Below, in pieces: positions 1-5,964 of a stretch of 11,378 nt of DNA. Position 1 is the first letter of the stretch; each line of letters begins with the position of its first letter. Source of the DNA: Lachnoclostridium sp. UBA3775 (GTDB taxonomy: Bacteria; Bacillota; Clostridia; Lachnospirales; Lachnospiraceae); NCBI GenBank assembly GCA_002369525.1, contig DFFN01000185.1, forward strand, positions 1 through 11,378, read 5' to 3'. The notes beneath the pieces were generated by a model that saw only the letters and a program-made list of their open reading frames with translations, did not search any database and had not been told where the DNA came from. Position numbers and translations under genes: made by a program.

Positions 1-4
1 AACT

Positions 5-319
5 CTCCATCCACTCTGGCTTGCTACCAAAATTCGATGGGGCTCGAAACGACAGTCTGACTAAACTTCTACATCCATTCCGCTTTATTGCCATATCCGA
101 TGGTCTGTGAAGAATTTCTTACCACAATTTTTCCAACTTATATGACTTTTCCTTTAATCCGATGTAGGTTTCATGCAGGAACGACCAAAAAGGCTCCATC
201 CATTTTGGGACTTAATCAAGTCCGATGGAGGGTTCATACAAGAATGCCTTAAAGAACTACATCCTTTTTTTGCTCTGCTCAAATCGGATGGAAGCGGACA
301 CTCTTCAAGCGAACAGGAT
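5..319. repeat. Tandem array of ~63-bp hairpin-forming repeat units
   Basis: Five diverged units begin at about 5, 69, 131, 194 and 257, a spacing of 62-64 bp. Each starts with a form of CTCCATCC (CTACATCC in units 2 and 5; barely recognisable in unit 3). About 20-25 bases later each has a form of CCGATGGAG, followed by a looser tail resembling TTTCATGCAGGAA. The two boxes are inverted complements. In unit 4 the outer stem CTCCATC/GATGGAG (194-200 with 224-230) encloses a perfect inner stem GGACTT/AAGTCC (208-213 with 218-223) with a 4-base loop, leaving a 7-base bulge on one side. Units 1 and 5 keep shorter stems. Units 1-3 are more degenerate, and the array may begin outside the window. No convincing gene lies in 1-408. 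Function is unknown; possibilities are a structured RNA array, a mobile small repeat, or a decaying coding repeat. Confidence 0.75.
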
Positions 320-408
320 ATCACAAAAGGGGCGTGCCGCAATCGATTAGGTTGAACCTTCACTTAATGCGACAGCCCCTGCAACAGTCTGTTATTTAAT
401 TTCAGTCA

Positions 409-990
409 CTATTTTGACTCCGCGCCGGCCGCCTTCTCAACTGCCGCTCTCGTGCAGGCAGGTGTCTTGATCGTCCTGGAGTAACTCAGGATCTCCCCGC
501 CCTGCTTGGCAATGTCATATTTGTACTCCGCTGTATCGTCCTCAAACTCAAACTCGTAGACAGGAACGCCTTTCTCCGTGCCGTTCCTGTTCTTTCTGAA
601 AGAAGTCTTCTTTTCGTTTACGCCCGCGTCAGAGATCGCAGTGTTCTTGGCCTGGGCCTGGTTGATCTGTTTGCCGTCCGCATAGGGCTCCGAGTATTCC
701 CAGCTGACTTTCACGATCTCACCGTCTGCGACCGCGACATCATACTCATAGTCCTTAACGTCTGTCCAAAACTCTATCTCATAGACAGAAGCGCCCTGCT
801 CTGTCCCCTTCTCCACTTCTTCAATAGTCACTTCATCCTCAGTAAGCCCTGCGTCCTTAAGTGCGACTGCTATTGCATAATCCGCCGTGGTGCTCTCTGC
901 CGCCGCTGCGCCGATACTTCCGGAGCCGGCTATCACAGATGCAAGCATCATCGCTGCTGTAATAAATGTAACACTTTTCCTGAGTTTCAT
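409..990 (-). CDS. Secreted protein with two PepSY domains
   Basis: The 193-residue protein has a positively charged N-terminus, a hydrophobic stretch (about residues 7-30) and an Ala-rich site (GAAAAES, 27-33) typical of Sec signal peptidase I cleavage. There is no lipobox cysteine, so it is probably exported and released or wall-associated. Two PepSY-like units follow, about 37-98 and 109-172. Each has a helix with Ala/Asp/Gly (KDAGLTEDEV; ISDAGVNEKK), then a VYEIEF or VYEFEF strand, a YxYD strand and a GEI turn. PepSY domains occur in protease propeptides and in many small clostridial exported proteins, where their role is unclear; inhibition or chaperoning of extracellular peptidases is an inference. 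The start is supported by AAGAGG seven bases upstream. After the second domain there is only a ~20-residue tail, so a further unit may have been lost. It is transcribed alone, with the reductase gene upstream separated by a hairpin. Confidence 0.85.
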   Translation of the reverse strand: MKLRKSVTFITAAMMLASVIAGSGSIGAAAAESTTADYAIAVALKDAGLTEDEVTIEEVEKGTEQGASVYEIEFWTDVKDYEYDVAVADGEIVKVSWEYSEPYADGKQINQAQAKNTAISDAGVNEKKTSFRKNRNGTEKGVPVYEFEFEDDTAEYKYDIAKQGGEILSYSRTIKTPACTRAAVEKAAGAESK

Positions 991-1067
991 GGTTCTACCT
1001 CTTTCAAGAATGGATTTTCGGTCTGAATCATAACAATTCCTTGCAGTTTTGTTTCTTATACTACGAA

Positions 1068-1073
1068 ATTATA
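1068..1073 (-). promoter_or_regulatory. Possible -10 box for the PepSY gene
   Basis: Read on the minus strand, this is a perfect TATAAT, 77 bases upstream of the PepSY start. At 17-bp spacing the -35 position reads TTTCGT, a poor match, so a sigma-A promoter is possible but not secure. The leader would be about 70 nt long. Confidence 0.35.
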
Positions 1074-1127
1074 AATGAAAATCATTCATCACGAAACATA
1101 TATTTTCTTAAAAGTTGCTAAACAATT

Positions 1128-1182
1128 ACAGCCTCCGAGGGCGGTTTATCCACAAAATGTGGATAACTGCCCCGGAGGCTGT
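1128..1182 (-). terminator. Long hairpin after the reductase gene, with paired DnaA-box sequences at its tip
   Basis: The arms ACAGCCTCCG (1128-1137) and CGGAGGCTGT (1173-1182) are exact complements. The stem continues with small mismatches through the GGGC/GCCC region to a tip of TTATCCACA-AAA-TGTGGATAA (1146-1166). It lies 10 bases past the reductase stop codon, the usual place for an intrinsic terminator, but neither side has a clean T-run; the minus-strand exit reads AATTGTTTAG. It may act as a weak or bidirectional terminator or as an mRNA 3' stabiliser. The two 9-mers at the tip both match the DnaA-box consensus exactly, in facing orientation. Confidence 0.6.
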
Positions 1183-1192
1183 TCTGTGACTC

Positions 1193-2377
1193 TTATTTTA
1201 CTTTCCGGAACATGATCTTTCTGGCTATGCCAATGCCGATCCGGTACGGCAGCGGGCGAAGTTCCCTGTCCGCCTCTTTGAGCTTCTCCCTGATCGGCAG
1301 ATGCTGGGGACAGTGCGCCTCACATTTGCCGCAGCCTACGCACTGCGACGCGAACGCGGGATCCTTTCGCATGCCGACATTCCGGAAAAACTCAAACCGC
1401 GCGCGTCCCTTTTTCTCCAGATACATGAGATTATAGTAGTGGAAATTGCCCGGAATATCAACTCCCTTAGGACAGGGCATGCAGTATCTGCAGCCTGTGC
1501 AGCCGACCTTTTCGCGCTCTTTGATGATGTTCCTGATGCGTTCTGTCAGGCCGTATTCCTTATCTGTGAAACTGCCTGCCGCAGCGTCGGAAGCGACTCT
1601 TACATTTTCCTCGAGCATTTCGATCGAATTCATGCCCGAGAGTACGCAGGTAACGCCCTCCTGGTCCCATAACCACCTGAATCCCAGCTCGGCGGGCGTA
1701 AAGCCTGTTCCCGAAGCTTTCAGCTCTTCCATCGCCTTATCGGGCAGTGTGGCGAGTTTTCCGCCGCGCAGAGGCTCCATGATGATCACGGGCACGCCCT
1801 TCTTCTGTGCCGCCTCAAGCCCCGCGCGTCCCGCCTGGCTGAACTCATCGAAATAGTTGTACTGTATCTGGCAGAAATCCCAGTCATAGGCATCGATAAG
1901 CTCGATAAAGCCCTTGGTTCCTCCGTGATATGAAAACCCGATCTGCCTGATCTTTCCGCTCTTTTTCTTTTCCTCAAGCCATTCCAGAATTCCGAGCCCG
2001 ATAAGCCTTTTCCACGTTTCAACGTCGGTAAGCATGTGCATAAGGTAGTAATCCACATGATCCGTGCGAAGCCTTGCAAGCTCTTCCGAGAAGAATTTCT
2101 CGGGATCCTCGGGCTTTCTTATCAGGTAATGAGGAAGCTTGGTAGCAATATTTATTTTGTCGCGTATACCGTTTTTCTCGAATATTTCGCCGATCAGCGC
2201 CTCGCTTCCGCCGTAAACGTAGGCGGTGTCATAATAATTTACGCCCCGCTTATAGGCTGCCATTATTTCTCTTTCGGCCTTTTCAAAATCAAGCTTGCCG
2301 CCCTTTTTTGTAAACCTCATGCATCCGAAGCCAAGTATTGAAATCTTATTGCCGTAACGGTCTGTTCTGTATTGCAT
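1193..2377 (-). CDS. Aldo/keto reductase with C-terminal 4Fe-4S ferredoxin-like domain
   Basis: The 394-residue protein has an N-terminal aldo/keto reductase barrel (about 1-275). The expected catalytic tetrad is visible: Asp50 and Tyr55 (NYYDTAYVYGGSE), Lys80 (ATK) and His114 (YYLMHML). The opening ILGFGCMRF is typical. The C-terminal part (about 290-365) carries eight cysteines in two groups: C293/C296/C299/C302, spaced CX2CX2CX2CP, and C346/C349/C352/C356, spaced CX2CX2CX3CP, which should bind two 4Fe-4S clusters. This matches the COG1453-type Fe-S aldo/keto reductases common in anaerobes. Electron transfer between NAD(P)H and a ferredoxin-like partner is the likely chemistry; the substrate is unknown. 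No signal peptide, so it is cytosolic. The start has AAGGAGG six bases upstream and a strong promoter at 2413-2441. It appears to be a single-gene transcript. Confidence 0.93.
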   Translation of the reverse strand: MQYRTDRYGNKISILGFGCMRFTKKGGKLDFEKAEREIMAAYKRGVNYYDTAYVYGGSEALIGEIFEKNGIRDKINIATKLPHYLIRKPEDPEKFFSEELARLRTDHVDYYLMHMLTDVETWKRLIGLGILEWLEEKKKSGKIRQIGFSYHGGTKGFIELIDAYDWDFCQIQYNYFDEFSQAGRAGLEAAQKKGVPVIIMEPLRGGKLATLPDKAMEELKASGTGFTPAELGFRWLWDQEGVTCVLSGMNSIEMLEENVRVASDAAAGSFTDKEYGLTERIRNIIKEREKVGCTGCRYCMPCPKGVDIPGNFHYYNLMYLEKKGRARFEFFRNVGMRKDPAFASQCVGCGKCEAHCPQHLPIREKLKEADRELRPLPYRIGIGIARKIMFRKVK

Positions 2378-2412
2378 ATTCCCCCTCCTTACACTACATA
2401 TTTAATTAATAA

Positions 2413-2441
2413 ATTTTAACATTTTTTTAACATTATGTCAA
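2413..2441 (-). promoter_or_regulatory. Sigma-A promoter for the Fe-S aldo/keto reductase
   Basis: On the minus strand the -35 box TTGACA (2436-2441) is perfect, and the -10 box TAAAAT (2413-2418) is one base off consensus, with a 17-bp spacer. Transcription should start near 2406, giving a leader of about 28 nt that contains the AAGGAGG ribosome site. It is back to back with the tRNA-Thr promoter, with 32 bp between the two -35 boxes. Confidence 0.75.
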
Positions 2442-2473
2442 CGATTTACAAATTTTCCTTAACAAAGATTTAA

Positions 2474-2502
2474 TTGACAAAAACGCTCACATGATATATA
2501 AT
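2474..2502 (+). promoter_or_regulatory. Perfect consensus sigma-A promoter for tRNA-Thr
   Basis: TTGACA (2474-2479), a 17-bp spacer and TATAAT (2497-2502) match the consensus at every position. The start site should fall near 2509, about 12 nt before the mature tRNA 5' end. This is expected for a highly expressed stable RNA. No other good promoter is visible before the gene at 2620. Confidence 0.88.
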
Positions 2503-2520
2503 TTGTCAAGTAATGTAAAT

Positions 2521-2593
2521 GCTTCCGTGGCTCAGTCGGTAGAGCGATTGATTCGTAATCAATAGATCGAGGGTTCGAGTCCCTTCGGAAGCT
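2521..2593 (+). tRNA. tRNA-Thr (anticodon CGU)
   Basis: The 73-nt gene folds as a standard cloverleaf. The acceptor stem GCTTCCG pairs with CGGAAGC, the D arm is GCTC/GAGC, and the anticodon stem ATTGA/TCAAT carries the loop TTCGTAA. The anticodon is CGU, reading ACG. The T arm is GAGGG/CCCTT with loop TTCGAGT. The discriminator base is T and CCA is not encoded. A perfect promoter lies just upstream, and a protein gene begins 26 bp after its 3' end on the same strand. Confidence 0.96.
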
Positions 2594-2619
2594 TTTATTT
2601 TTTTATAAAGGAGTTTTAT

Positions 2620-4143
2620 ATGGGTCCGGCTTTTTATGTCGTGCTGGCAATAGCGGTGATACTTCTTGCAGCGCTCATTGCCGTTATCGGCAATTTAAAT
2701 AAAGTAAAAGAACAGCAGCAAAAATCCGCTGAGGATAACCGCAGGCTCATTTCCAAGGTGACACGTCTTGAGACGGACACCCGTGAAGCTACCCTCTCAA
2801 AGGACAATCTGCTCATCCAGTATGAAGAATTAAAGGGTCTTTATGAGGATGTTAACCGCATAGCCTTTACCGACAAGCTCACGGAGCTTCCGAACAATAC
2901 GCAGTTCAATGACCTTTTCGAAGGTGTCATAATGACGTTACGTGAAGGTGAGATGGCCGCAGTATGTGTCATCAGGCTTTCAAACTATGACAGGATAACA
3001 AATTCCGCGGGACATATGGCAGGCGACGAGCTTATGCTTGACTTTACGACAAGACTTAAGGCCAATATTACCGACGATGATTTCATCGCAAGGATCGCGC
3101 CCGATGAGCTTGCAATGATTTCCCAGAATTTTGATAACATTACCGAATATGAAGACAGGATGGCAAAGCTCTACAATGTGCTTTGCATGCCTTTTGAGAA
3201 TTCCGCAAGGAATATCGCACCTGAGGTATACATGGCGACGGCCATCATACCGAGAGACGGAAAGAATGTACAGCTGCTCTCTCTCAATGTTCGTCTGGCC
3301 CTGAGCCATGCGATCAATGAAGGCGAGCCTAAGGTTTATAATTATGATGCTTCGATGGCAAAGCAGGCAATGAAACGTATGGAGCTTAACGCTCTTTTAA
3401 ACCAGACTGTTTCGGACAATGCTTTTACTTATCTTTGTTCTGCACAGATGGACCTGAGAACGGCCCGTCCCGCAGCGCTTGAGATAATACCTGCTCTTGA
3501 CTCCCCTTCACAGGGGCGCCTTCTTCCGAAGGACTATATCGATCCTTCAACTGACAATCTGATCGCCAAGAGAATATTTGCCCTGACGATCAAAGAAGCC
3601 TGCCATAAGCAGAAGGTATTCGACAACGCCGGATTTACCGACATCAATTTTATCGTCGGCTGCCTTTCCGGCCAGTTCATAGATGATGATTTCGTTAAAA
3701 TAGTATATAATGCTCTCGAGGAAAGCGATGCGACTCCTTCAAGGATCCTCATCTCCGTGCCCGAGCAGGTGCTTCAGAAGAAGCCCGCCGAGACCATCGG
3801 ACTGATGAGAAAGCTTGAAAAGCTCGGCATCCGCTTCATACTTGACGAGTTCGGCGCCGGAGACTCTTCTCTTACGGCTCTGTTAAATGCGCCCGTAGCA
3901 CTTGTAAGGCTCTCAGGCGCATTGTTCGACGGCGAGACAAGAATAAGCCCCGACAAATTTTTATCTTCCTTTACCGAACTGGTACACAACTGGAGGCTGA
4001 AACTGATTGCCACCGATGTGGAATTTTCCGAGCAGGAAACTCTGCTTAAAAAGTGCCACACCGACTATGCACAGGGCAAACTTTACAGCGGCAACATGGA
4101 AGAAGAGCTTGCACTGCAATTTGTGAGGATGTCGCTGAAGTAA
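2620..4143 (+). CDS. Membrane-anchored protein with degenerate GGDEF and EAL domains
   Basis: The 507-residue protein has one N-terminal membrane segment (about 4-24), a charged coiled-coil-like linker (26-75) and a GGDEF-like domain (about 80-245; TDKLTELPN at 84-92, GHMAGDEL at 131-138). The signature site reads APDEL (160-164), and the two metal-binding Asp positions are Arg119 and Ser121. An EAL-like domain (about 265-505) retains the fold landmarks DEFGAGDSSL (409-418) and AQGKLYS (484-490). However, EAL is EII (288-290), the NLS Asn is Cys348, the Asp pair is Asp-Glu (409-410), the KID Lys is Arg430, and the Glu of EGVE is Thr465. By family knowledge it should neither make nor cleave c-di-GMP; ligand binding or scaffolding at the membrane is an inference. 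AAAGGAG six bases before the ATG supports the start. It probably shares the tRNA-Thr promoter. Confidence 0.88.
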   Translation: MGPAFYVVLAIAVILLAALIAVIGNLNKVKEQQQKSAEDNRRLISKVTRLETDTREATLSKDNLLIQYEELKGLYEDVNRIAFTDKLTELPNNTQFNDLFEGVIMTLREGEMAAVCVIRLSNYDRITNSAGHMAGDELMLDFTTRLKANITDDDFIARIAPDELAMISQNFDNITEYEDRMAKLYNVLCMPFENSARNIAPEVYMATAIIPRDGKNVQLLSLNVRLALSHAINEGEPKVYNYDASMAKQAMKRMELNALLNQTVSDNAFTYLCSAQMDLRTARPAALEIIPALDSPSQGRLLPKDYIDPSTDNLIAKRIFALTIKEACHKQKVFDNAGFTDINFIVGCLSGQFIDDDFVKIVYNALEESDATPSRILISVPEQVLQKKPAETIGLMRKLEKLGIRFILDEFGAGDSSLTALLNAPVALVRLSGALFDGETRISPDKFLSSFTELVHNWRLKLIATDVEFSEQETLLKKCHTDYAQGKLYSGNMEEELALQFVRMSLK

Positions 4144-4153
4144 CCCATGTTTT

Positions 4154-4170
4154 ATCATCTGCCGGATGAT
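4154..4170 (+). terminator. Weak hairpin after the GGDEF/EAL-like gene
   Basis: ATCATC (4154-4159) and GATGAT (4165-4170) form a 6-bp, AT-rich stem ten bases past the stop codon. The exit reads TATTTCATG, a poor T-run. It is at best an inefficient terminator; the stronger hairpin at 4269-4303 lies downstream. Confidence 0.25.
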
Positions 4171-4244
4171 TATTTCATGCAAGACACTGTGTTTTTCTTG
4201 TCATAATCAATAATTTTAAAAATGATTTTCTGTTATTCTGTAAA

Positions 4245-4273
4245 TTGAAATATAAGGCCTGAAATAATAAAAT
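4245..4273 (+). promoter_or_regulatory. Candidate promoter for the DUF5688 gene
   Basis: TTGAAA (4245-4250), a 17-bp spacer and TAAAAT (4268-4273) form a good sigma-A promoter with one mismatch in the -10 box and two in the -35 box. The predicted start is near 4280, about 40 nt before the ATG. The -10 box is also part of the left arm of the terminator hairpin at 4269-4303, so transcripts starting here would lack that arm. Confidence 0.55.
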
Positions 4274-4303
4274 CAGCATATGCGTGGCATAAGCTGATTT
4301 TTT
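4269..4303 (+). terminator. Intrinsic terminator between the GGDEF/EAL-like and DUF5688 genes
   Basis: AAAATCAGC (4269-4277) pairs with GCTGATTTT (4293-4301). An inner TATGC/GCATA stem (4279-4283 with 4287-4291) continues it after a single A-A mismatch and closes on a GTG loop. The right arm merges into a six-T run (4298-4303). This is a classic rho-independent terminator for transcription from the tRNA-Thr and GGDEF/EAL-like region. It ends only five bases before the ribosome site GGAGG (4308-4312) of the next gene. Confidence 0.85.
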
Positions 4304-4318
4304 ATTTGGAGGTCAACA

Positions 4319-5197
4319 ATGAAAGACTATGATGAATTTACCAAAGAACTTCTTTCGGAACTGAGCGCAGGCCGGGGAGACGAGTTTTCCTATTCTTTTT
4401 CCGAAAGCACAAAGCTGAACGGAGTGATCATACATACACTCACCGTTTCCAAAAAAGGCAGCAACATATCCCCCAGGATACCCCTTGACTATTTTTTTGA
4501 AGAGTATACGGGCGGACGTGAGATCACCGATATTGCAGAAAGCATTTCGGAAATCATACGTATGCAGCCTTCTTTTTCTCAAAAAGTACCGGATTTAAAC
4601 TGGGAAATGGTTCATGACCATATCGTTTTCTCAATAATCAATTACAAGGTCAACACGGACATGGTCTCGCGTCTGCCTCATTACAGACTGTCGGACCTTG
4701 CCCTTATTTTCAGGATCGATGCTTCATTTATGGATTTTAACGGTTTTATTAATGTGACGAATTCCCTGTTAAATTTTCTGGGAAAAAGCAAGGAAGAGCT
4801 GCTGATACAGGCCAGACGCAACATGAACAGGCTGCTGCCGCTAAGAATCATTAAAATGAGTGACATGCTTGGCATAAGCGAACTGCCGGATGAAACCGAG
4901 ATGCTTGTATGTACGAACAGTGAGAAAAGCTACGGAGCTTCCGGAGTGTTATATGATGAGCTGGCAAAGCATCCGATACTTAAAGAGAATGCGGATTACT
5001 ATGTGATACCTTCCTCGATACACGAAACCCTGCTTTTAAAATGTGAAGATTTCGGAGAAAACACTGCAGAACTTGAAGAGATCGTCAGATCGGTAAACAT
5101 GAGCAGTGCCGTTACAGCCTCCGAATACCTTTCCGACAGCGTTTACAGATTATCGTCGCTCAGGGAGGAATTTTCGTCCCTGCTGCCTTCAATGTAG
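4319..5197 (+). CDS. DUF5688 family protein, function unknown
   Basis: The 292-residue protein is soluble, with no signal peptide or membrane segment. It resembles the DUF5688 proteins that I associate with Lachnospiraceae. Landmarks are an N-terminal acidic region (MKDYDEFTKELLSEL), the central NWEMVHDHIVFSIINYKVN (94-112), LPHYRLSDLALIFRI (119-133), GASGVLYDEL (206-215), YYVIPSSIHETLLL (227-240) and a C-terminal VTASEYLSDSVYRLS (265-279). The IPSSIHE element is the most recognisable feature. No catalytic motif is evident. GGAGG seven bases before the ATG supports the start. Its own promoter probably overlaps the upstream terminator. Its last 55 bp overlap the 3' end of the convergent lipoprotein gene, and no terminator is visible just after its stop codon. 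Confidence 0.85.
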   Translation: MKDYDEFTKELLSELSAGRGDEFSYSFSESTKLNGVIIHTLTVSKKGSNISPRIPLDYFFEEYTGGREITDIAESISEIIRMQPSFSQKVPDLNWEMVHDHIVFSIINYKVNTDMVSRLPHYRLSDLALIFRIDASFMDFNGFINVTNSLLNFLGKSKEELLIQARRNMNRLLPLRIIKMSDMLGISELPDETEMLVCTNSEKSYGASGVLYDELAKHPILKENADYYVIPSSIHETLLLKCEDFGENTAELEEIVRSVNMSSAVTASEYLSDSVYRLSSLREEFSSLLPSM

Positions 5198-5814
5198 GCT
5201 CTTAAAGCCTCGTCCGAATCAAGTGCCTTTTCAAACAGTCTGTTTACGGACTCTATCAGTTCCTTTACTCCCGCTTCGGCATTTATTTTCCCCAGAACAT
5301 TATTGTATGCTATTGCCGGAACCGGGCCGTTCATAACATAGTACTTATCTTCTTTCCGGGTTACAAACAGTTCATCAAGCGAGGGCACTGCAGTTTCTAT
5401 ATCCTTGAATTTAACTTCATAATAAACATATATCACATAGTCAAGCGGAGTCTGTCCGTCGAGCTGGTATACATGGCGGACGTTAATGCTTTCCGCATTT
5501 TTAAAATGGGCAAACATACCTTCTTTGATCGAATCGGGATCGGTTACAAGCGGTGAGAGCTTGTCTGCATCACCCGATTTAAGCGCGGCAAAATAGGAAG
5601 CCGCCAGAAGCCTGACCATTTCCACATCGCAAAGCTTAAGACCGGTGTTTATGCCGTCATCCTTTTTTTCGGTAAAAGGGGTTGGTGTGATATAATAATG
5701 CTTTTTGCTGTCATTTCCGCCTTCTTTTTTTATTTCGCCGTCATTGCAGGCTGTAAGAAGAAGGATGGAAAACACCAGAAGAAAGCAGGTTGCTTTTTTG
5801 AGAAAAGAAAGCAT
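5143..5814 (-). CDS. Putative lipoprotein
   Basis: From the chosen start the product is 223 residues. Residues 1-23 form a lipoprotein signal peptide: Lys-Lys, a hydrophobic core, then the lipobox LLTAC with the acylated Cys at 23. A polar, low-complexity linker (about 24-55) leads to a globular domain (about 58-200) containing VRLLAASYFAALKSGD, VYVYYEVKF and YYVMNGPVP, a pattern reminiscent of NTF2-like lipoproteins; this is only an impression. It should be anchored outside the membrane. The reading frame stays open upstream to 5907, but that would run through tRNA-Arg; the ATG at 5814 has a TGAGG ribosome site seven bases away and directly precedes the signal peptide. The 34-bp gap to tRNA-Arg contains no good promoter, so the two are probably co-transcribed. 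The 3' end overlaps the DUF5688 gene by 55 bp. Confidence 0.8.
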   Translation of the reverse strand: MLSFLKKATCFLLVFSILLLTACNDGEIKKEGGNDSKKHYYITPTPFTEKKDDGINTGLKLCDVEMVRLLAASYFAALKSGDADKLSPLVTDPDSIKEGMFAHFKNAESINVRHVYQLDGQTPLDYVIYVYYEVKFKDIETAVPSLDELFVTRKEDKYYVMNGPVPAIAYNNVLGKINAEAGVKELIESVNRLFEKALDSDEALRAYIEGSRDENSSLSDDNL

Positions 5815-5848
5815 GACATACCTCACATTTACAAAGTATCTGTCCTGA

Positions 5849-5921
5849 CGCATCCGAAGGGATTCGAACCCCCGTCCTTTGGCTTCGGAAGCCACTGCCC
5901 TATCCACTGAGCCACGGATGC
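5849..5921 (-). tRNA. tRNA-Arg (anticodon CCG)
   Basis: Read on the minus strand, this 73-nt gene has an acceptor stem GCATCCG/CGGATGC, D arm GCTC/GGGC, and anticodon arm GTGGC/GCCAA with loop TTCCGAA. The anticodon is CCG, reading CGG. The outermost anticodon-stem pair is a G-A mismatch and there is a T-G wobble in the D arm. The T loop is TTCGAAT, the discriminator is G, and CCA is not encoded. It lies between the symporter gene and the lipoprotein gene on the same strand. No promoter as good as that of tRNA-Thr is visible; TTGAAG-18 bp-AATAAA at the end of the symporter gene is a weak candidate. Confidence 0.95.
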
Positions 5922-5927
5922 ATATAT

Positions 5928-5957
5928 TCCCTTAAGCCTTTATATGGGCTTAAGGGA
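5928..5957. terminator. Perfect 11-bp hairpin between tRNA-Arg and the symporter gene
   Basis: TCCCTTAAGCC (5928-5938) and GGCTTAAGGGA (5947-5957) are exact inverted complements with an 8-base loop. The hairpin sits just past the symporter stop codon. On the plus strand it is followed by a six-T run (5961-5966), the canonical terminator layout. On the minus strand, the direction of the genes here, it exits into ATATATGC, with only an A-run before it. It may terminate in both directions with unequal strength, or be a processing site ahead of the tRNA. Confidence 0.6.
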
Positions 5958-5964
5958 TAATTTT

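Noticed and set aside
5..319. CRISPR array
   Set aside because: The units are not near-identical short repeats separated by unique spacers; the whole ~63-bp unit is repeated and diverged, and no cas gene is nearby.
173..355. Open frames on both strands across the 63-bp repeats
   Set aside because: They exist because the repeat period is a multiple of three; neither has a ribosome site or a recognisable protein pattern apart from the repeat itself.
1063..1085. Fur/PerR-like operator near the PepSY -10 box (TGAAAATCATTC)
   Set aside because: Only the left half fits the 7-1-7 pattern; the right half has about three of seven matches, which is expected by chance in AT-rich DNA.
1128..1182. Replication origin
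   Set aside because: Only two DnaA boxes are present, inside a hairpin, with no AT-rich unwinding region, box cluster, or dnaA/dnaN/parAB neighbours.
2593..2606. T-rich stretch after tRNA-Thr as an intrinsic terminator
   Set aside because: It has no dedicated hairpin; the only stem before it is the tRNA acceptor helix, which is part of the mature tRNA.
5815..5907. N-terminal extension of the lipoprotein frame
   Set aside because: It would be translated from inside tRNA-Arg and would place 31 charged residues ahead of a normal lipoprotein signal peptide; the ATG at 5814 has its own ribosome site.
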